35,841 nucleotides of DNA, taken from positions 1 to 35,841 of the forward strand of contig CAMDRY010000003.1 of assembly GCA_945906975.1 (NCBI GenBank), in the 5' to 3' direction. Under the pieces are notes generated by a model. It was not told where the DNA came from. It searched no databases and saw only the letters and a program-made list of their open reading frames with translations. The stretch's first letter is position 1. Each line of letters begins with the position of its first letter. Below, piece by piece: positions 1-8,953 of this stretch. The position numbers were made by a program, and so were the translations under genes. The stretch comes from Bordetella parapertussis (GTDB lineage: Bacteria; Pseudomonadota; Gammaproteobacteria; Burkholderiales; SG8-39).

Positions 1-186
1 CTCCTCGGATGTTTCAGGGGCAATTGCGCCGGGCCACCTTGGGCCCCGTCAGTCTGGCTGTCACATGTAGATTTTGTATTCAAACGTGCTCCTGCGTCAA
101 GGCGACGGGTCATACTTTCAGGGATTTATGTTTAATGACAACATATTGCGTTGCAACAAGGGCATCTAGACATTGTGCTTTTTTGA

Positions 187-873
187 ATGCAAAATGACGC
201 AATGGATCAGCAACTGCCTGAAAAAATCGCCCGCCGTCTGCTGCATGAGGACGTCGCCGACCGTTTGCGCGATCTGATCGTGCAGGGCGATCTTCGCCCC
301 GGATCGCGCCTTAACGAGCGGGTGTTGTGCGGGCAATTGCATCTTTCACGCACCCCGCTGCGCGAGGCCTTCAAGACCCTCGCCTCCGAAGGGCTGGTGA
401 CGCTGCACCCGGATCGTGGCGCCAGCGTGACGCCCCTCACCGTTGAGTTGGTGCGCCACATGTTCGAGGTCATGGGTGCGCTCGAAGCCCTTGCCGGCGA
501 GCTTGCCTGCCGCAACAGCAGCGATGTCCAACTAAATGAAATTCGTGCGTTGCACTACCAGATGCTGGTGCATCATGCGCGCGGCGAACTGGCGGAGTAT
601 TTTCGCTATAACCAGCAGATTCACAACAAGATCGTCGAAGCAAGCGGCAATCCGGTGCTGGCGCAGACTTACCGCGGTCTCAACGCCCATGTGCGCCGCG
701 CGCGCTACATGGCCAATCTGTCGGTTGAGCGCTGGGACCGCGCGGTCAAAGAGCACGAGGGCATCATCAACGCCTTGTCCGCGCGCAACGGTGCGCTGCT
801 GCAATCTTTGTTGCGCGAGCATCTGGGGCAAAAAATGCTCGCCGTCCTTGCCGCCCTTGCAAAACCGGACTGA
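187..873 (+). CDS. GntR-family transcriptional regulator (FCD subfamily)
   Basis: A one-component repressor or activator of metabolic genes that binds DNA as a dimer and senses a small carboxylate-type ligand. The N-terminal winged helix-turn-helix spans about residues 18-85; it includes the typical SRTPLREAFKTLASEGLV stretch (54-71), in which the arginines contact DNA. The C-terminal all-helical FCD domain (about 95-220) carries the family's metal or ligand histidines at H146, H190 and H212. At 228 aa the length is normal. Two in-frame ATGs compete, at 187 and 202, and neither has a clear Shine-Dalgarno; the second start (223 aa) is equally possible. The target is unknown: the oxidoreductase genes just downstream are the obvious candidates, but a role at the hydantoinase cluster cannot be excluded. 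The family call is firm, the target is inference. Confidence 0.93.
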   Translation: MQNDAMDQQLPEKIARRLLHEDVADRLRDLIVQGDLRPGSRLNERVLCGQLHLSRTPLREAFKTLASEGLVTLHPDRGASVTPLTVELVRHMFEVMGALEALAGELACRNSSDVQLNEIRALHYQMLVHHARGELAEYFRYNQQIHNKIVEASGNPVLAQTYRGLNAHVRRARYMANLSVERWDRAVKEHEGIINALSARNGALLQSLLREHLGQKMLAVLAALAKPD

Positions 874-923
874 CGCGACGCCGCAAGGTGTTCACTATTT
901 TTGAAAAGCCCTGAAAGTCAAAC

Positions 924-1580
924 ATGACTGAAGCCCTGAATATCGATGTCATCTCCGACGTGGTCTGCCCCTGGTGTTTTGTTGGCAAGCGCCGGCTCGA
1001 AGCCGCCTTGGCGCTGTATGCGCAAAAACATCCCGACCGCCCCGCCCCGGTGGTGCACTGGCATCCCTACCAGCTCAACCCGGATCTGCCCAGGGAGGGC
1101 ATCCCGCGCAAGGAGTACATCGCGCAAAAATTTGGCGGGCGGCCGTACCCGAACGAACGGCTTGAATCGGTGGGTGCGCCGCTGGGTATTGCTTTCGCCT
1201 TCGACAAAATGCTGCGCCAACCCAACACCCTTGCAGCGCACAGCCTGATCGCCCGCGCCGCGCATATTGGCCGCCAGGCGGAAATGAAAGAGGCGTTTTT
1301 GCGCGCCTACTTCCTCGAGGGCGCCGACCTCACCGATGACGCCGTGCTCTCGGGCATCGCGCAGAGCGCCGGCATGGACAAGGACGAGGCCGAAGCCTGC
1401 CTCGATAGCGAAGAAGCGCGCGACCTGGTCTCCCAAGAGGAAGACAGTGCGCGGCGCATCGGCGTCGAAGGTGTGCCCTTTTTCATCTTTAATCGCAAAG
1501 TCGGTGTCTCCGGCGCCCAGGAAGCCGAAGCCCTGCTCGGCGCAATGGAAGAATCGGAAAAGGCGGAGGCGCCGGACTGA
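924..1580 (+). CDS. DsbA-family oxidoreductase, FrnE-like
   Basis: A thioredoxin-fold protein of the FrnE / 2-hydroxychromene-2-carboxylate isomerase-like branch of the DsbA family. The CPWC active site sits at residues 15-18 directly after the first strand (IDVISDVV), followed by the helical insertion typical of the group. Near the C-terminus, GVEGVPFFIF supplies the cis-proline loop that faces the CxxC. No signal peptide is visible, so a cytosolic location is expected, unlike periplasmic DsbA. The length of 218 aa is normal. FrnE proteins act as dithiol oxidoreductases, in some bacteria linked to oxidative stress, or as glutathione-dependent isomerases in aromatic catabolism. The CxxC favours the redox role. 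The gene lies 50 bp after the regulator on the same strand, with only a weak GAAAG ribosome binding site. Confidence 0.9.
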   Translation: MTEALNIDVISDVVCPWCFVGKRRLEAALALYAQKHPDRPAPVVHWHPYQLNPDLPREGIPRKEYIAQKFGGRPYPNERLESVGAPLGIAFAFDKMLRQPNTLAAHSLIARAAHIGRQAEMKEAFLRAYFLEGADLTDDAVLSGIAQSAGMDKDEAEACLDSEEARDLVSQEEDSARRIGVEGVPFFIFNRKVGVSGAQEAEALLGAMEESEKAEAPD

Positions 1581-1614
1581 GCCTTGGAACCAATTTAAAT
1601 GACTTTTTTATTTT

Positions 1615-1703
1615 CATTGCGAGGAGCGAAGCGACGAAGCAATCTTGTCGATCAGCACGACGCTGCGCGGTATCCACGAGATTGCTTCGCTGCGCTCGCA
1701 ATG
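1615..1703. repeat. REP-like inverted-repeat element
   Basis: An imperfect palindrome in the gap between the FrnE-like gene and the dehydrogenase gene. The left arm (1615-1645) begins CATTGCGAG and ends GAAGCAATCT; the right arm (1679-1703) begins AGATTGCTTC and ends CTCGCAATG. The arms pair except for a six-base insertion and a few mismatches, around a loop of about 33 bases. The wording of the arms is typical of dispersed palindromic intergenic elements found in many proteobacteria. It could fold as RNA downstream of the 1580 stop and protect or terminate that transcript. No other copy was seen in the window. Confidence 0.7.
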
Positions 1704-1769
1704 ACATCCCCAGCGGCAATGACATCGACCTATCTTGCTTGTAATGGGCTTTTAGCCTGAACCGCAACG

Positions 1770-4715
1770 ATGAACGCACCCGCCTCCCCCGTAACCCGCG
1801 CACGTGCGCCGGCCTCGCGCAGCGCGCTCGCCGGGCGACTGCGCCGCGAAGTCCGTGGCCAGGTTTTGTTCGACTCGGCCAGCCGCGGGCGCTATTCCAC
1901 AGACGCCTCCATCTACCAGATCGAGCCCATCGGCGTGGTGGTACCGCAAAGTGAAGAGGACGCGCTGATCGCGCTGCAGATCGCGCGTGAAGAAGGCGTG
2001 CCGGTATTGCCGCGCGGTGCCGGCACCTCGCAATGCGGCCAGACGGTCGGCGCGGCGCTGGTCATCGACACCAGCAAGCATCTCAATCGGTTGCTCAAGC
2101 TGGATGTGGCCACGCTCAGCGCCGAGGTGGAGCCGGGGCTGGTACTGGACACCTTGAACGCGCAGCTGCGGCCGCACGGGCTGTGGTTTCCGGTGGACGT
2201 GTCCACCAGCGCGCAGGCGACGCTGGGCGGCATGGCCGGCAACAACTCCTGCGGCTCGCGCTCAATACGTTACGGCAACATGGTGCACAACGTCAGCGCC
2301 ATCGACGCCGTGCTGGCCGATGGCGCGCAATACCGTTTCGGTCCCGCCGCGGAACTGGCGCAGGCGACCGGCGGCTTTAGAAAAATCGCCGATGGTATCC
2401 TTGGCATCATCAACAGCAATGCCGCCGAAATCGAGGCGCGCTGGCCCAAGGTGCTGCGTCGCGTGCAGGGCTACAACCTCGACATGGCTGGCGCCAATTT
2501 CGCGCACCTGCTGGTCGGTTCCGAGGGCACGCTCGCCTGGTCGCGCCGCCTGCACCTCAAGCTGTCGCCGCTGCCGCGACACAAGACCCTCGGTGTATGC
2601 CACTTCCCGACTTTTCACAAGGCCATGGACGCGGCCCAACACATCGTCAAACTCGGACCCGCGGCGGTGGAACTGGTCGATCGCACCATGCTGGGCCTCG
2701 CGCGCGACAACGCCGCGTTCCGCCCCACCGTCGATAAATTTCTCGTCGGTGAGCCCGATGCCGTGCTGCTGGTTGAATTTGCCGGTGACGACGCGGCCGG
2801 GCAGCTCGCCGCCCTGAAACAATTGGTCGAGCTGATGGGCGATCTGGGCCTGCCCGGCAGTGTGGTCGAGATCCCCGATGCGAGCCTGCAAAAAGACGTC
2901 TGGGAAGTGCGCAAGGCCGGCCTCAACATCATGATGTCGATGAAGGGCGACGGCAAACCGGTCTCCTTCATTGAAGACTGCGCCGTGCCGCTGGAGCACC
3001 TGGCCGAATACACCGCGCGCCTTAGCGCGGTGTTTGAAAAACATGGCACGCGCGGCACCTGGTACGCGCACGCTTCGGTCGGTACGCTGCATGTGCGGCC
3101 CATTCTCGACATGCGCGGCGACGGCGCGGCCAAGATGCGCGCCATCGCCGAAGAGGCCTGCGCCATGGTGCGCGAATACAAGGGTGCCTTCTCGGGCGAA
3201 CATGGCGACGGCCTGGTGCGCTCCGAATGGATAGCGCCCATCCTGGGCGAAAAACTCACCGCGGCGCTGGCCGAGGTTAAAGATCTGCTCGATCCGCGCG
3301 GCCTGATGAACCCGGGCAAGATCGTGCGCCCTTCAAAAATGGATGACCGCGCCCTGTTTCGTTTCAAGCCCGGCTATGCAGCGGCGAAGTTCGACGCGGC
3401 GCTCGACTGGTCGGACTGGAATTCGCCCGGCGCGCAAAGCCAGGGGCTCGCCGCAGCCGTGGAGATGTGCAACAACAACGGCCATTGCCGCAAGTTCGAC
3501 GCCGGCACCATGTGCCCTTCCTTCCGCGCCACCGGCGACGAAAAAGACCTCACGCGTGGCCGTGCCAACACGCTGCGCCTGGCACTCTCGGGCCAGCTTG
3601 GCGGCATGCACGCAAAGGATGCGCTCGCCTCGGCCGAGTTGCACGAGGCCATGGATCTGTGCGTCGGTTGCAAGGGCTGCAAGCGCGAATGCCCCACCGG
3701 CGTGGACATGGCCAAAATGAAAATCGAAGTCGCGCATCACTGGCATGCGCGTCACGGCTGGTCTTTGCGCGAGACCCTGGTCGCACACCTGCCGCGCTAC
3801 GCGCCGCTGGCGCGCGCCTTGTCGCCGCTAGTCAATGTGTTGCAAGAGCTGGGCAAAGGCTGGCTGGGCTTTGCCGCGCAACGCTCCCTGCCCAAATGGC
3901 GGCGTGATGCCTTCCATCTTGATGCCCACGCCGTCACGGGACAAGCCGCCCCGGCCGCCCTCGCCGCGACAATCGCAAAGGAGGTGGTGCTGCTGGTCGA
4001 CACCTTCAATAACTATTTTGAACCGGACAATGCCCGCGCGGCGCTGGCGGTGCTGCAAGCGGCCGGTTATGCGGTACAAATCGCCCGGGCGGGTGAGGGC
4101 GAAAGGCCGCTTTGTTGTGGCCGTACTTATCTTGCTGGCGGCATGGTCGATCAGGCGCGCGCCGAAGCGCGGCGCACGCTCGATGCACTCAAGCCCTATG
4201 TTGAACGCGGCGTGCCGGTGGTGGGCTTAGAGCCCTCCTGCCTGCTCACCTTGCGCGATGAGTTTCGTTCGCTGTTGCCGGGTCCCGATGGCGCAGCCCT
4301 CGCCGCCAAGGCCATGCTGTTTGAGGAGTTCCTGGCCGCCGAAAACAAGGCCGGCAAGCTCAGGCTCGAACTCAAGCCCTTGCAACAAACCAAGGCTTTG
4401 CTGCACGGTCACTGCCACCAGAAAGCCTTCGGCGCAATGCCGGCTGTGCAGCAGGTGCTCGGTCTGGTACCCGGACTTAAAGTGGACACGGTGGAATCGA
4501 GCTGCTGCGGCATGGCCGGTGCGTTCGGCTATGAGGCCGGCCACTATGATGTGTCGATGAAAATGGCCGAGGCGTCCTTGTTGCCCGCGATGCGCAAGGC
4601 CGATGCGCAAACCCTGCTGGTTGCCGACGGCACCAGCTGCCGCCATCAGATCCACGATGGTGCGCAAAAAGATGCGGTGCACGTGGCCCGGGTATTGCAG
4701 CGCGCCTTGCCTTAG
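1770..4715 (+). CDS. Fused FAD-binding / Fe-S / CCG-domain oxidoreductase (D-2-hydroxyacid dehydrogenase type)
   Basis: A single 981-aa polypeptide that joins what are separate subunits in glycolate oxidase (GlcD and GlcF). The N-terminal FAD_binding_4 (PCMH) domain includes RGAGTSQCGQT (82-92) and the glycine-rich GGMAGNNSCGSRS; the FAD-oxidase C-terminal domain follows to about residue 520. Next comes a ferredoxin-like part with cysteines in MCNNNGHCRKF (about 565) and the classical cluster motif CVGCKGCKRECP (631-642). Two cysteine-rich CCG domains end the protein, marked by PLCCGRTYLAGG (about 779) and ESSCCGMAGAFG (about 909), with HGHCHQKAFG between them. Such fusions (YdiJ-like, about 1,000 aa) oxidise D-2-hydroxyacids such as D-lactate or D-2-hydroxyglutarate and pass electrons to the respiratory chain. 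The substrate here is not determined. No clear ribosome binding site precedes the ATG. Confidence 0.92.
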   Translation: MNAPASPVTRARAPASRSALAGRLRREVRGQVLFDSASRGRYSTDASIYQIEPIGVVVPQSEEDALIALQIAREEGVPVLPRGAGTSQCGQTVGAALVIDTSKHLNRLLKLDVATLSAEVEPGLVLDTLNAQLRPHGLWFPVDVSTSAQATLGGMAGNNSCGSRSIRYGNMVHNVSAIDAVLADGAQYRFGPAAELAQATGGFRKIADGILGIINSNAAEIEARWPKVLRRVQGYNLDMAGANFAHLLVGSEGTLAWSRRLHLKLSPLPRHKTLGVCHFPTFHKAMDAAQHIVKLGPAAVELVDRTMLGLARDNAAFRPTVDKFLVGEPDAVLLVEFAGDDAAGQLAALKQLVELMGDLGLPGSVVEIPDASLQKDVWEVRKAGLNIMMSMKGDGKPVSFIEDCAVPLEHLAEYTARLSAVFEKHGTRGTWYAHASVGTLHVRPILDMRGDGAAKMRAIAEEACAMVREYKGAFSGEHGDGLVRSEWIAPILGEKLTAALAEVKDLLDPRGLMNPGKIVRPSKMDDRALFRFKPGYAAAKFDAALDWSDWNSPGAQSQGLAAAVEMCNNNGHCRKFDAGTMCPSFRATGDEKDLTRGRANTLRLALSGQLGGMHAKDALASAELHEAMDLCVGCKGCKRECPTGVDMAKMKIEVAHHWHARHGWSLRETLVAHLPRYAPLARALSPLVNVLQELGKGWLGFAAQRSLPKWRRDAFHLDAHAVTGQAAPAALAATIAKEVVLLVDTFNNYFEPDNARAALAVLQAAGYAVQIARAGEGERPLCCGRTYLAGGMVDQARAEARRTLDALKPYVERGVPVVGLEPSCLLTLRDEFRSLLPGPDGAALAAKAMLFEEFLAAENKAGKLRLELKPLQQTKALLHGHCHQKAFGAMPAVQQVLGLVPGLKVDTVESSCCGMAGAFGYEAGHYDVSMKMAEASLLPAMRKADAQTLLVADGTSCRHQIHDGAQKDAVHVARVLQRALP

Positions 4716-4832
4716 GCCGCGTCCGGTTCTACGCCTGGCGCTGAGGTAAAAGGCTGGAAATGCCCGACTGGTGCGGGTTTGCGGGTGATTTGCGTGGCGG
4801 GTTCCGCCGCCCGCAGGCGCCCCACGTCGCGC

Positions 4833-7697
4833 TTAGGCCGGTGTCTGCGCCGCTGTTTCTCTGATAAGCCGTTCCAACGCGTCTATTTTCAGTGGTTTGT
4901 AGTGCACGGTGACGCCGCGTTTGGTCATGCTGCGCATCAATGCCGGATTGGTGTCGCCGGTGATGATGCCTGCCGGTAGTTCTGCGCCGAATACCGCGCG
5001 CACGGCATTGATTACATCGAAACCGGTTTCCCCCGCGCTGAGGCGGTAATCTGAAATGACGACGTCCGGTGTCTGTTCGCCCAGGTGCCGCAGCAGTTCT
5101 GCGCCGCTGGCTGTGGCGAACACCACGTGGCCCATGGCCTCGAGCGCGCGCACCAGCGCCAGGCGTACCGGGGTGTTGTCATCGACTAGCGCAACGATGC
5201 GCGATTGCGTCGCCGGTGGCGCCGTCAGAGGTGGTGTCGGCGGCGCGAGCGGCTGTCCCGGCGGGAGCTCCACGGCGAACATCGAGCCGCGGCCAGGTTT
5301 GGAGCGCACGCGGATCTGCAGGCCCAGCAACGTCGCCGCCTTGGCCACGATGGCAAGACCGAGGCCGCTGCCGCTGCTGCGGGATTGGTCACCCAACTGC
5401 CTGAACTCTTCAAAAATGATGTCTGTGCGATCTGCGGGAATGCCGATGCCACTATCCCAGACCTCGACCCAGCGTTTGCCCTGATGGCGCCGGCAGGCAA
5501 TCAGTACCCCGCCCTTTTTTGTGTAGCGGATGGCATTGGTGATGAGGTTTCCGATTATGCGGAACAAGAGTGCATGGTCGGTATGTGTGAACGTTTCGCT
5601 GGGCCGCAGGCGCAGTCGCAGACCCTTGAGCGAGGCTTCGGCGGTATTGATTGAAACGAGGCTGGTGAGCAGTTCCTCTATGGCGAAGTCGGACGGTCTG
5701 GATGTGACAACGCCGGCATCGAGTTTGCTTACATCCAGCAGATCGGTGAGCAGATCGGACATGCTGTTGGCGCAGTCGTTAATGTGGCCGGCCAGTTCGG
5801 CGGCACCCGACGGGGCTGCGCGTTGCAGGGCGGCAACGTATAAAGACAGGGCCGCCAGCGGCTGGCGCAGGTCGTGGCTCGCCGCCGCGAGAAAGCGCGA
5901 TTTGGCATTGTTGGCGCTGTCGGCTCGGGCTAGGGCGGCGTTCAGCGCTGTTTCGCTACGTTTGCGTTCGCTGATATCGCGCACAAATGCGCAGTTGAGT
6001 TCCTTGCCGTCGAGCTGTACGCGATTGGTGGTTATTTCCACCGGGAACGTGGTTCCGTTCTTGGCGCGATGTGTGGTTTCGAATTTCAGTGCGCCGAGCA
6101 AGCCGATTTTGGTGAAACGCGCCTGCCATGCCACAGGAGAGAAGTCGGCAACCGGATTTATGTCTTTGATATGCAATCGCAAAAATTCTTCATGCGTGTA
6201 ACCGTAGAGACGACAGGTGGCCTGGTTTAAGTCGATGATGCGGCCTTCCGATGTTATCCAGAAGAGCGCGTCGTGGGCCGCATCGACGCTGATCCTGGCA
6301 AGGCGCAGAGCTTCTTCCGCGCGCTTGCGCGCCGTGATGTCCGTGGCCATGCCGATCATGCGCAGGGGCCGGGCATTTGCGTCGCGCTTGACGACGATGC
6401 CGCGTCCCTGCATCCATTTGACGCTGCCATCGGCGCAGAGCAGGCGATGTTCGCAGGCGTAGCGCGGGGTTTTGCCATCGAGGTGTGCCTGCATTGTGGC
6501 AAGCACGCGGGTCTTGTCGTCGGGGTGGATGTGATTGCCCCACTGTTCGAAATCGGTCAGCTCCCGGGCATCACGCACACCGCAGAACTCCTGCCATTTT
6601 TTGGAACGGTAGATGGCGCCATCGACCATATTTTTGTCCCACAGGCCGTCGCCGGCCTCCTCGACGGCGGACTTCCAGCGGTATTCGCTTTCTTCGAGCA
6701 AGTGTTCCCGCTGCCTGATTTTTTCGGTCAGGTGGTGGGCGATGTGTGTTGCATGGGCACGGGTCCTGATTAAGGACAGCATCAGCGCGAACAGTAGCGC
6801 GCTGAGAGACAGGCCGCCCGCCACGGCCGCCCAGGCGAAGGTGTAATTGATTCTGCTGGAGCCACCGGGAAGGTCAAAGCTAAGCCGCCACGTCGTGTCG
6901 CCGTAACGAATTTCCCGCTGCTGGTAGAACAGCGAGCCGGCATCCTGGGTGTTCGCAGGCGCACTGTCGAACAACAGGGTTGCGGCCGTGGCTTTGCTGC
7001 CGTCGTAGATGTGCAGATCAATGTCATATTCGTTGTGCTTACGCCATTGCTCGAGGATGCCGTCGAGGAATTCGCCAAACCGGTAGGGCGTGAAGGCCCA
7101 GCCGAGCAGCTCTTTGCGGCGTTGCTCGATGCCGTCCGAAGCCTTGCGCGTACGGTAGACGGGCACATACATCAGGACCCCGACCTGGGTGGGCTCTTCG
7201 GCCGATGAAGTCAGGTTCAGCTTTCCCGATAGCGTCGCCTCACCGCTGTCGCGCGCGCGCTCAAGCGCCGCCCGCCGCACTGGCTCGGCCAGCATGTTGG
7301 TTCCGATCAGGCTTTGGTTGCGGGCGTGGAAGGGTTCGAGAAAGACAATCGGCGCGTAGGCATCACGCGCTTCAGGCGCGAGCCTGGCAAAACCGATGCG
7401 CTGCAGGCCGCGAATGTTTTGGCTCGCGCGCAGCCGTTCAAAGTAGGCGTGCCATTCCTCGCCGGAGACCTCGCCTGTTTTGGCGAATAGTGCGGCGCCC
7501 CCCTGGAGCGCGAGCGCGTGCACGGCAAGGAGTTCTTCAATGCCGCGCACAACCTGGTCGCCGGCAAAGGCAAAGCGCTTTACCGTTTCGGCTTCGATTC
7601 CCCGTTTGACATTCAGGCTGATGAGGGTCGTTGCCAGCAGGCTGGCGCAGAGCAAGACCCAGGCCGGCCAAGTCTGCCTGAGATGATGTGGCGTCAA
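4833..7697 (-). CDS. CHASE-PAS-PAS hybrid sensor histidine kinase
   Basis: A membrane-bound 954-aa sensor kinase. A first membrane segment (about 11-29) and a second (about 286-310) bracket a periplasmic CHASE domain (about 70-275), which binds small extracellular ligands in this family. Two PAS domains follow (about 338-460 and 465-580). The kinase core has H608 in SHDLRQPLAAL, the N-box GNLITNAIRY (716-725), DSGIG (748-752) and GSGLGL (776-781). A C-terminal receiver domain (833-945) carries phospho-acceptor D883 in VVISDYRLS and the conserved lysine in HYKPL. The start is a TTG four bases after the stop of the response-regulator gene, so translation is probably coupled; no good ribosome binding site is visible. 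The signal and target genes are unknown. Confidence 0.93.
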   Translation of the reverse strand: MTPHHLRQTWPAWVLLCASLLATTLISLNVKRGIEAETVKRFAFAGDQVVRGIEELLAVHALALQGGAALFAKTGEVSGEEWHAYFERLRASQNIRGLQRIGFARLAPEARDAYAPIVFLEPFHARNQSLIGTNMLAEPVRRAALERARDSGEATLSGKLNLTSSAEEPTQVGVLMYVPVYRTRKASDGIEQRRKELLGWAFTPYRFGEFLDGILEQWRKHNEYDIDLHIYDGSKATAATLLFDSAPANTQDAGSLFYQQREIRYGDTTWRLSFDLPGGSSRINYTFAWAAVAGGLSLSALLFALMLSLIRTRAHATHIAHHLTEKIRQREHLLEESEYRWKSAVEEAGDGLWDKNMVDGAIYRSKKWQEFCGVRDARELTDFEQWGNHIHPDDKTRVLATMQAHLDGKTPRYACEHRLLCADGSVKWMQGRGIVVKRDANARPLRMIGMATDITARKRAEEALRLARISVDAAHDALFWITSEGRIIDLNQATCRLYGYTHEEFLRLHIKDINPVADFSPVAWQARFTKIGLLGALKFETTHRAKNGTTFPVEITTNRVQLDGKELNCAFVRDISERKRSETALNAALARADSANNAKSRFLAAASHDLRQPLAALSLYVAALQRAAPSGAAELAGHINDCANSMSDLLTDLLDVSKLDAGVVTSRPSDFAIEELLTSLVSINTAEASLKGLRLRLRPSETFTHTDHALLFRIIGNLITNAIRYTKKGGVLIACRRHQGKRWVEVWDSGIGIPADRTDIIFEEFRQLGDQSRSSGSGLGLAIVAKAATLLGLQIRVRSKPGRGSMFAVELPPGQPLAPPTPPLTAPPATQSRIVALVDDNTPVRLALVRALEAMGHVVFATASGAELLRHLGEQTPDVVISDYRLSAGETGFDVINAVRAVFGAELPAGIITGDTNPALMRSMTKRGVTVHYKPLKIDALERLIRETAAQTPA

Positions 7698-7701
7698 AGC
7701 G

Positions 7702-8355
7702 TCACGCCAGCCGCAGCCCCAGCTTTGCCGAGGCGTAAATCGCCTCGGTGCGGCTGCTTACCCCCAGGGTGCGGAATGTCAGCGTGAGATGGGCTTTGAC
7801 CGTCGCACCGGAAAGATTCAGCGATTTGGCGATGGCCTTGTTTGACTGGCCGGCGATCACGCCGCGCAATACTTGCATCTGCCGCGCCGTCAGGGCGGGC
7901 AACTTCGTTTGTGCTGTATTGGCCTCGGTCTGGGCGGGGAGGGGCGCGCTGTGCGGCCGCACCAGCGCCAGTGCCGTGACCGGGAGGTAAATGCCCTTGG
8001 CGAGCACCACCTTGAGCGCGTGGATGAGCAGTTCCGGCGTCGATGATTTGGGTATGAAGCCCAGCGCGCCGTGCTCGATCGCGTCGCGCACGATGCGCGG
8101 GTCGTCCTCCGCCGTTATGACGACGATCGCGGTGTCGGGGGCGGCTGCGCGCAGTCTATCCAGCGCACCCATGAACTGGATGCCCGGCAAATTCAGGTCC
8201 AGCAGCAGCAAATCGTAATGTGTGGTCTTCAGTCGATTGAGCGCATCTTCGCAAGTATTCTCCTCATCCATGCTTAGCGCATTGTCCAGCCCGTGGAGCA
8301 GGCAGCGCATACCGGCCGTGAATAGGGGGTGATCGTCAACGAGCAAGACATCCAT
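7702..8355 (-). CDS. LuxR/NarL-type response regulator
   Basis: A 217-aa response regulator, first gene of an operon with the hybrid kinase downstream. The N-terminal receiver domain has the acidic pair in LLVDDHP, phospho-acceptor D53 in LLLLDLNLPG, the conserved T in VVITAED and K in IPKSSTPE. A linker with several prolines leads to a C-terminal LuxR helix-turn-helix (about 148-210; LTARQMQVLRGVIAGQSNKA then the recognition helix in LSGATVKAHLTL). It should bind DNA when phosphorylated by the neighbouring kinase. A sigma70-like promoter is predicted just upstream (8393-8421). Its regulon cannot be read from the sequence; the flanking genes are not obviously under its control. Confidence 0.95.
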   Translation of the reverse strand: MDVLLVDDHPLFTAGMRCLLHGLDNALSMDEENTCEDALNRLKTTHYDLLLLDLNLPGIQFMGALDRLRAAAPDTAIVVITAEDDPRIVRDAIEHGALGFIPKSSTPELLIHALKVVLAKGIYLPVTALALVRPHSAPLPAQTEANTAQTKLPALTARQMQVLRGVIAGQSNKAIAKSLNLSGATVKAHLTLTFRTLGVSSRTEAIYASAKLGLRLA

Positions 8356-8392
8356 GATCGGTATTGCTTTCTTGAAAGTGTTGTGTAAGTTT

Positions 8393-8421
8393 CTTGTAAA
8401 TAGGACTTAATTTGGGGTCAA
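8393..8421 (-). promoter_or_regulatory. Candidate sigma70 promoter of the response regulator-kinase operon
   Basis: On the minus strand, TTGACC (8421-8416, five of six bases match TTGACA) and TACAAG (8398-8393, four of six match TATAAT) are separated by exactly 17 bases. They lie about 40 bases upstream of the ATG at 8355, in an AT-richer gap. This is pattern evidence only. Confidence 0.4.
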
Positions 8422-8482
8422 GAAAAAGTTACCGTTCGGCAGGGGGAAAGCCGCTGCGCGGATTGCGCCCTTGGGTAGGGAC

Positions 8483-8953
8483 TTATTTGCGGCCAAAGGG
8501 CTTGGCCTGGCCGCGGTTGCCGGTGGTTTTAAGCAGGAATCTCGCTTCAGCGAATAACTTCTCCCGGCTGATTTGCGGTAAGGCGAAATAGGTCTCCAGC
8601 AGCTCGCGCTCCACGATGCCAAGCTCTTTCAACCGAACTATGGATTCCTCGCCCTTGGCCAGCCAACGTGCGCTGACATCGAACATGTCGGAGAGGCAGT
8701 AGAGGCGGTCAGCGCGGATATTCGCTGTTTCCGAGCCCAGCCAGTCGTAACAGCGCTGACGGCTGATGGGGATGTCCGGGTAACGGGCTTGCCAGAGTCC
8801 GTACAGCTTTACTGCCGCTTCTTTTGACGAGTCGATGCCCGCCCTGGACATGGCCGCCTTGATGCGTTTGCCGAAATGGCGCGGAACACCTTCTTTACGG
8901 GTTGTTCCGGCTTGTCCCAGCTTGGTTTGGCGTATTTTGCTTGTTAGTGCCAT
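8483..8953 (-). CDS. Small helix-turn-helix-like protein of unknown function
   Basis: A 156-aa basic protein counted from the ATG at 8953. A TTG at 8980 would give 165 aa but lacks a ribosome binding site, while the ATG has a weak GAAAG six bases before it. The central stretch, from HFGKRIKAAMSRAGI through ISRQRCYDWLGSETANIRAD to LYCLSDMFDVSARWLAKGEE, has the spacing of a Cro/C1-type helix-turn-helix as in phage repressors and their chromosomal relatives: recognition helix at ISRQRCYDWL and a closing helix ending in WLAKGE. The rest (about 110-156) is helical and ends in a basic tail. It is probably a DNA-binding regulator, but no target or closer family can be named. It is transcribed away from the receiver gene at 9303. 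Confidence 0.65.
   Translation of the reverse strand: MALTSKIRQTKLGQAGTTRKEGVPRHFGKRIKAAMSRAGIDSSKEAAVKLYGLWQARYPDIPISRQRCYDWLGSETANIRADRLYCLSDMFDVSARWLAKGEESIVRLKELGIVERELLETYFALPQISREKLFAEARFLLKTTGNRGQAKPFGRK

Noticed and set aside
73..157. Small palindromes TTTG-TATT-CAAA (73-84) and GTTGCAAC (150-157) upstream of the GntR gene as an autoregulatory operator
   Set aside because: They are short and unlike each other and the 10610 palindrome; chance occurrence is likely in 186 bases.
4716..4832. A terminator between the convergent dehydrogenase and kinase genes
   Set aside because: GGCGG-GTT-CCGCC near 4797-4808 could fold, but there is no T-run on either strand and the stem is short.
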